Shown: positions 60,605 to 64,000 of the stretch, piece by piece | How positions within the stretch are numbered: the first letter of the stretch is position 1 | How the letters are laid out: every line of letters starts with the position of its first letter | The notes under the pieces: generated by a model | Seen by the model: the letters and a program-made list of their open reading frames with translations, nothing else | What the model was told of the DNA's origin: nothing | Databases searched by the model: none | Translations under genes and position numbers: made by a program | NCBI GenBank assembly: GCA_026706815.1 | Contig: JAPOYA010000059.1 | Span: forward strand, 1 to 64,000 | Source of the DNA: Acidimicrobiaceae bacterium | GTDB taxonomy: Bacteria > Actinomycetota > Acidimicrobiia > Acidimicrobiales > Aldehydirespiratoraceae | Reading direction: 5' to 3' | Length of the DNA: 64,000 nt

Positions 60605-62008
60605 ATGTCGGTTGCTGCGAGTGTGCTTGAGGAGTCGGAGATCGCTTACCGGATGCCCGCGGTTGAAGAGCCGCGAATCGATGACCGTCCGGTCGAGCTG
60701 GAACTGGTCACGCTGGTGGAATGGGAGACGCGGCGGATCGAGCTGAGCGAATCACTGGCGCGACGGCTCGGGAACCTGCCCTGGCTGTCAGTGCAGACCG
60801 ATCGTGAAGAGGGGGTATGGAAAGTCACGGCGAAGCAATGGGTCGGTGCGTTCAGCGTGGACGGGCTGCGGATCATCGTACGGCCCAAGATCAACCCACA
60901 GAACCTGTTCCTGCTGCTCGAGGTCGGGCTCCCAGAAGAGGCCTGGCAGCCAGAGGCGATCGACTACGCCGAGACCGACGACCTGTTGGCGGCGCTCATA
61001 TCGTTCTTCGCTCGCACGGCAGAGACGACGCTGGCCCGAGGGCACTACCACTCCTACCGGCACGAACAAGAAGACTTGCTGACCCTGCGCGGACGGCTCG
61101 ACTTCTCACGCCAGTTCCGCCGGGGCGGCCTCTTGGTCCCGATGGCCTGCTCCTACGACGACTTCACCGCCGACGTTGCTGAGAACCGCTACCTCAAAGC
61201 AGCAATGCGACAGGCGATACGGGTCGCCGGCGTTCCGCCGATAGACCGACGCCGGCTCATGCGACTGCTTGCGGCCCTCGAAGATGTGGCCGACATGCCC
61301 GTGGAAGCAGACGACCTAGACCGGATCACCTTCACCCGGCTAAACGAGCACTACCTGCCCGCAATGCGCCTAGCCCGTCTGATCCTGGCCAACCTCACGT
61401 TGCAGGACCAGCACGGTGACACGACCGCTTCGGCGTTCATGCTGGACATGAACGATCTCTTTGAAAGATTCGTCACAGAACGGCTACGACAGGAACTGAG
61501 CGGTCGCTTAGAAGTAGAGGAGCAAAAAAGCAGCGCACTCGACACCGCCGGGAGTGTGAGGATCAGACCCGACCTGTTGTTTAGTCGAGAAGGCGTAAGC
61601 GTTGGGGTCGCCGATATCAAGTACAAGCTCCGCGACACCGACGAAACGCCAGACTCCACCCTGCGACCCGACGAGATGATCGCCGGAGTTCGGGGAGCCC
61701 ATACCGACTACTACCAGCTCCTTGCCTACACGACCGCGCTCGGCCACCGCTGCGGCACGCTGATCTACTGTGTCGACGCCAACGAAACGGGCGACGGCGA
61801 TGCAACGGACCGTTTCGACTCCTCGTCAGCGCAACTCGCTCAGTCCAGCATCGAAGTCAGGAACGTGGGGACACAACTCCATGCCGTGGGCATCGACTTG
61901 TCCGGCAGCCCGCAAAGCATACGAGATCAGATCACGGCCCTCGCCGACCATCTCATTGGCTCGTTGACGGAGCCCGAAACCGTCACAGCCGAAGTAGTCG
62001 CCCTCTGA
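60605..62008 (+). CDS. mcrC: McrC-type nuclease subunit
   Basis: A 467-aa protein 12 bases after mcrB. The N-terminal part (GAFSVDGLRIIVRPKINPQN) is the McrC beta-rich region that contacts McrB. The C-terminal nuclease core is SVRIRPDLLFSREGVSVGVA followed by DIKYK, the Asp...Asp-x-Lys of a PD-(D/E)XK enzyme, and YQLLAYTTALG follows as expected. It stimulates McrB GTPase and makes the cut. Its last codons read VTAEVVAL, like the end of DUF1214 copy 3. Confidence 0.87.
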   Translation: MSVAASVLEESEIAYRMPAVEEPRIDDRPVELELVTLVEWETRRIELSESLARRLGNLPWLSVQTDREEGVWKVTAKQWVGAFSVDGLRIIVRPKINPQNLFLLLEVGLPEEAWQPEAIDYAETDDLLAALISFFARTAETTLARGHYHSYRHEQEDLLTLRGRLDFSRQFRRGGLLVPMACSYDDFTADVAENRYLKAAMRQAIRVAGVPPIDRRRLMRLLAALEDVADMPVEADDLDRITFTRLNEHYLPAMRLARLILANLTLQDQHGDTTASAFMLDMNDLFERFVTERLRQELSGRLEVEEQKSSALDTAGSVRIRPDLLFSREGVSVGVADIKYKLRDTDETPDSTLRPDEMIAGVRGAHTDYYQLLAYTTALGHRCGTLIYCVDANETGDGDATDRFDSSSAQLAQSSIEVRNVGTQLHAVGIDLSGSPQSIRDQITALADHLIGSLTEPETVTAEVVAL

Positions 62009-62370
62009 GATCAACCGGGTTGCGGCTCTGGGTCGCTGGGGTCGTCGGCGGGCGGAAAGCCGATGCCCAGGTGTCCCTCGATTCGGGCGAGCCGCTGGCC
62101 GTTCTGGGCGACGGCGTCGCGGAGCGCGTTGTGGTCCTCTCGCAGCGATTTGAACTCTTCGCGGAGTTCGCGGTTCGCTGTGTTGAAGTCTTCGCGGAGT
62201 TGGCGGTTGTCTTCGCGGAACTCCGCCCGGAGTTGAGTGATGCCGCGTTGTTGATGCCAGACGATTCCCATGGCTGCCACCACGACGGTGACGAGTTGCA
62301 CGATGGCGTCCGCTTCCATGTCTGAAGACTCTAGTCCAGTTCAAGATCAACGTGCAATGGAAAATAATGA
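61982..62370. repeat. Right flanking direct repeat of the mcrBC locus
   Basis: Diverged copy of 56542-56880, in the same orientation. Runs from the last codons of mcrC through the second small coiled-coil gene to its upstream region. Confidence 0.7.
62011..62319 (-). CDS. Small membrane-anchored coiled-coil protein (copy B)
   Basis: A 102-aa protein. A hydrophobic N-terminal segment (IVQLVTVVVAAMGIVWHQQ) is followed by a long heptad-rich helix with repeated (L/N)REEF/NRELREEF units and the ending QNGQRLARIEGHLGIG, then an acidic Pro-rich tail. Homologous to the 79-aa protein at 56587, with about three more heptads. Convergent with mcrC, only 2 bases between the stops. TAGAGT lies 8 bases before the ATG. 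Confidence 0.75.
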   Translation of the reverse strand: MEADAIVQLVTVVVAAMGIVWHQQRGITQLRAEFREDNRQLREDFNTANRELREEFKSLREDHNALRDAVAQNGQRLARIEGHLGIGFPPADDPSDPEPQPG

Positions 62371-62462
62371 AAGTTCGTTCCGGCACGCTGAGTCCGCATG
62401 AATTCACACTGCACCCGGACGTCTGACAAGGCACTCGGATACGCGTGCGCGCCGCTTGGTTG

Positions 62463-62468
62463 TAGAGT
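62463..62468 (+). promoter_or_regulatory. -10 box of the right-edge HerA-like gene
   Basis: TAGAGT, 7 bases before the GTG at 62476; suggests a leaderless mRNA and helps choose that start. Confidence 0.4.
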
Positions 62469-62475
62469 CGTGGCC

Positions 62476-64000
62476 GTGAACGGTGTGGGACGGGTGCTCG
62501 GCACCGAGGATGCTACGCCGCTGGAGTTCTGGGTAGCGCTCGACCCCGGACACCACCTGCAGCTCGACGATGTCGTCTCCATAGACCGTCAGCTCCCGAA
62601 AGGCGACAAGATCAAGCTGTACGGAATCGTCAGCCAGGTCCGGGCACGCCACGAAGGCGCCCGCTTCGACAGCGACGTGTTCCTGATCGCAGACGGGATC
62701 CTGCCGGCAGAGGTGACGGAGGCAGCTCTGGTACAGGTGACCCGAGTCGTGCCCGAGACCTTCGTACCGCCGCTGCCGGGGACAGAGGTGCGTCGGGCGG
62801 TCGACTCGGAGCGGGACGCCGCGCTCGACTTCGATGACGTCGAACGCCGCCTGCCCGCCGGACTGAGCCGCGATGAGGATCCGATCTATCTCGATCTCGA
62901 CTTCATCGACGGCACCAAGGGCGCGCATATCAATATCAGCGGGATCTCCGGCGTCGCCACCAAAACCAGCTACGCGACGTTCCTGTTGTATTCGTTGTTC
63001 AACTCGGGGGTGCTCGGCGCCGCTGCCGCCCATGCCAAAGGCCTGATCTTCAACGTCAAAGGCGAGGACCTGCTGTTTTTGGATCACCTCAACACCAGGC
63101 TGGATGAAACTCAGCGAGTTCGCTACGGAGCCCTCGGCATGCAGGCTGCGCCTTTCAGGTCGGTCGGAGTCCTGGCCCCGCCCCGACCGGGCGACCCCAA
63201 CGCCACACCCGCCACCGGAGCTCGAACTACCGGGGTGCGCCCATATTTCTGGACCATTGCCGACTTCTGCAGCCAGCGTCTGCTGCCGTTCCTGTTCGCC
63301 GACGCCGAAGACGAACGACAGCATTACACCATCGTCGTGCAATCGGTCACCGAACAGTTGGCGCAGTGCGCCCGCGACTCCGACACTTCCGCCGGAACGG
63401 TGCAGATCCAGAGAAGCACGATCCGATCATTCAGACAACTGATTGACAAGATCGAGTCGATACTCATCCCCGACGACCCAGATCAGCCCGTGGACCCGCG
63501 CTGGTCGGGCCGTGCCATCGGCAGCGGCACCATCAATGCCTTCGTCCGACGCCTGAACGCCGCTGTCCGCCATGTCGAGCATCTCATCCGCGCTGATCTC
63601 GACAACGCACCCGCGCATGCAATCGACCTCGACTCCCAGCAGTTGACGGTCATCGACATCCACCTGCTGCACGACCGCGCCAAACGCTTCGTCGTCGGGG
63701 TGGTGCTGCGTCAGGCCTTCGAAGACAAGGAACGCAGCGGTACGTCCGACCCGCTGCAGTTCATCGTCTTAGACGAGCTCAACAAGTACGCCCCGCGGGA
63801 CAACAGCAGTCCCATCAAAGAGATTCTGCTGGACGTGGCCGAGCGGGGCCGCAGCCTGGGGATCATCCTGATCGGAGCGCAACAGACCGCCAGTGAGGTC
63901 GAACGCCGGGTCGTGGCCAACAGCGCTGTGCGTGTGGTCGGTCGGCTCGACAGCGGCGAGGCCGGGCGCGAACAGTACGGGTTTCTCCCCGCAGTACAGC
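62476..64000 (+). CDS. HerA-like ATP-binding protein, 3' end beyond window
   Basis: The plus strand is open from GTG 62476 to the window end (508 codons). The N-terminal part NGVGRVLGTEDATPLEFWVA with RVVPETFVPPLPG is the beta-barrel start of HerA/DUF87-type ATPases. The nucleotide-binding loop is GISGVATKTS (156-165), a Walker A variant with Thr instead of Gly before Lys. Walker B is FIVLDELNKYAPRD (~430-443), followed by ERGRSLGIILIGAQQTASEV. A DNA translocase role is likely. It starts 150 bases after the small coiled-coil gene. A nuclease partner may lie beyond the window. Confidence 0.85.
   Translation, partial: MNGVGRVLGTEDATPLEFWVALDPGHHLQLDDVVSIDRQLPKGDKIKLYGIVSQVRARHEGARFDSDVFLIADGILPAEVTEAALVQVTRVVPETFVPPLPGTEVRRAVDSERDAALDFDDVERRLPAGLSRDEDPIYLDLDFIDGTKGAHINISGISGVATKTSYATFLLYSLFNSGVLGAAAAHAKGLIFNVKGEDLLFLDHLNTRLDETQRVRYGALGMQAAPFRSVGVLAPPRPGDPNATPATGARTTGVRPYFWTIADFCSQRLLPFLFADAEDERQHYTIVVQSVTEQLAQCARDSDTSAGTVQIQRSTIRSFRQLIDKIESILIPDDPDQPVDPRWSGRAIGSGTINAFVRRLNAAVRHVEHLIRADLDNAPAHAIDLDSQQLTVIDIHLLHDRAKRFVVGVVLRQAFEDKERSGTSDPLQFIVLDELNKYAPRDNSSPIKEILLDVAERGRSLGIILIGAQQTASEVERRVVANSAVRVVGRLDSGEAGREQYGFLPAVQ

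Noticed and set aside
1..64000. tRNA or rRNA genes
   Set aside because: No cloverleaf-like or rRNA-like stretch was recognised by eye; a covariance search would be needed to exclude one fully.

Overview
The window is a high-GC stretch of a bacterial chromosome, most likely from an actinomycete and plausibly from the Acidimicrobiia. The hints are GTG/TTG starts, a 13E12-type (DUF222) HNH nuclease, an F420-type LLM oxidoreductase, three DUF1214 proteins, a FadD3-like acyl-CoA ligase beside a paired acyl-CoA dehydrogenase, and many genes with a TANNNT -10 box 6-8 bases before the start codon, which suggests leaderless mRNAs. The lineage is inferred from gene content only.

Left part (1-11.5 kb): an oxidoreductase cut by the window edge faces an S9 peptidase. 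Then come a PIN/HTH toxin-antitoxin pair, an orphan type I restriction subunit HsdR with a C-terminal AlbA_2 (Schlafen-type) domain and a frameshifted 5' end, a DnaQ-like exonuclease fragment, an HNH endonuclease, an unknown two-gene module, and a complete ISL3-family IS with an 8-bp target duplication and a frameshifted transposase.

Defence island (11.7-29.5 kb): a DNA methyltransferase, a NurA-like nuclease and a HerA-like ATPase form a tight operon. It faces a UvrD helicase that carries a C-terminal nuclease with a probable Fe-S cluster. A Mod/Res pair of type III style follows, then two toxin-antitoxin pairs, a DUF4143 ATPase and two small membrane proteins.

Metabolic part (29.6-56.6 kb): three DUF1214 proteins, modABC with a Mop-domain regulator, an MscS channel, and an operon with two striking transporter fusions (MFS-LivF and LivH-LivM-LivG) followed by an FMN hydroxyacid dehydrogenase and an O-methyltransferase. 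Further on are another toxin-antitoxin pair, an amidohydrolase/SDR operon, a 3-hydroxyisobutyrate-dehydrogenase-like/CMD/LLM operon, a carbonic anhydrase, a FadD3-like ligase and a two-subunit acyl-CoA dehydrogenase. Together these suggest breakdown of a ring or branched carboxylic acid, perhaps of steroid type, through CoA thioesters.

Right part (56.6-64 kb): an McrBC-type modification-dependent restriction locus of unusual build. McrB starts with three copies of an ~88-residue repeat resembling the core-binding domain of tyrosine recombinases, followed by a PUA/EVE-like region and the AAA+ GTPase. A separate upstream gene consists only of two more copies and looks like a duplicated start of mcrB. 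The locus is flanked by divergent direct repeats, each carrying a small gene for a membrane-anchored coiled-coil protein. A second HerA-like ATPase starts next and leaves the window. This locus is the best candidate for something not yet described.
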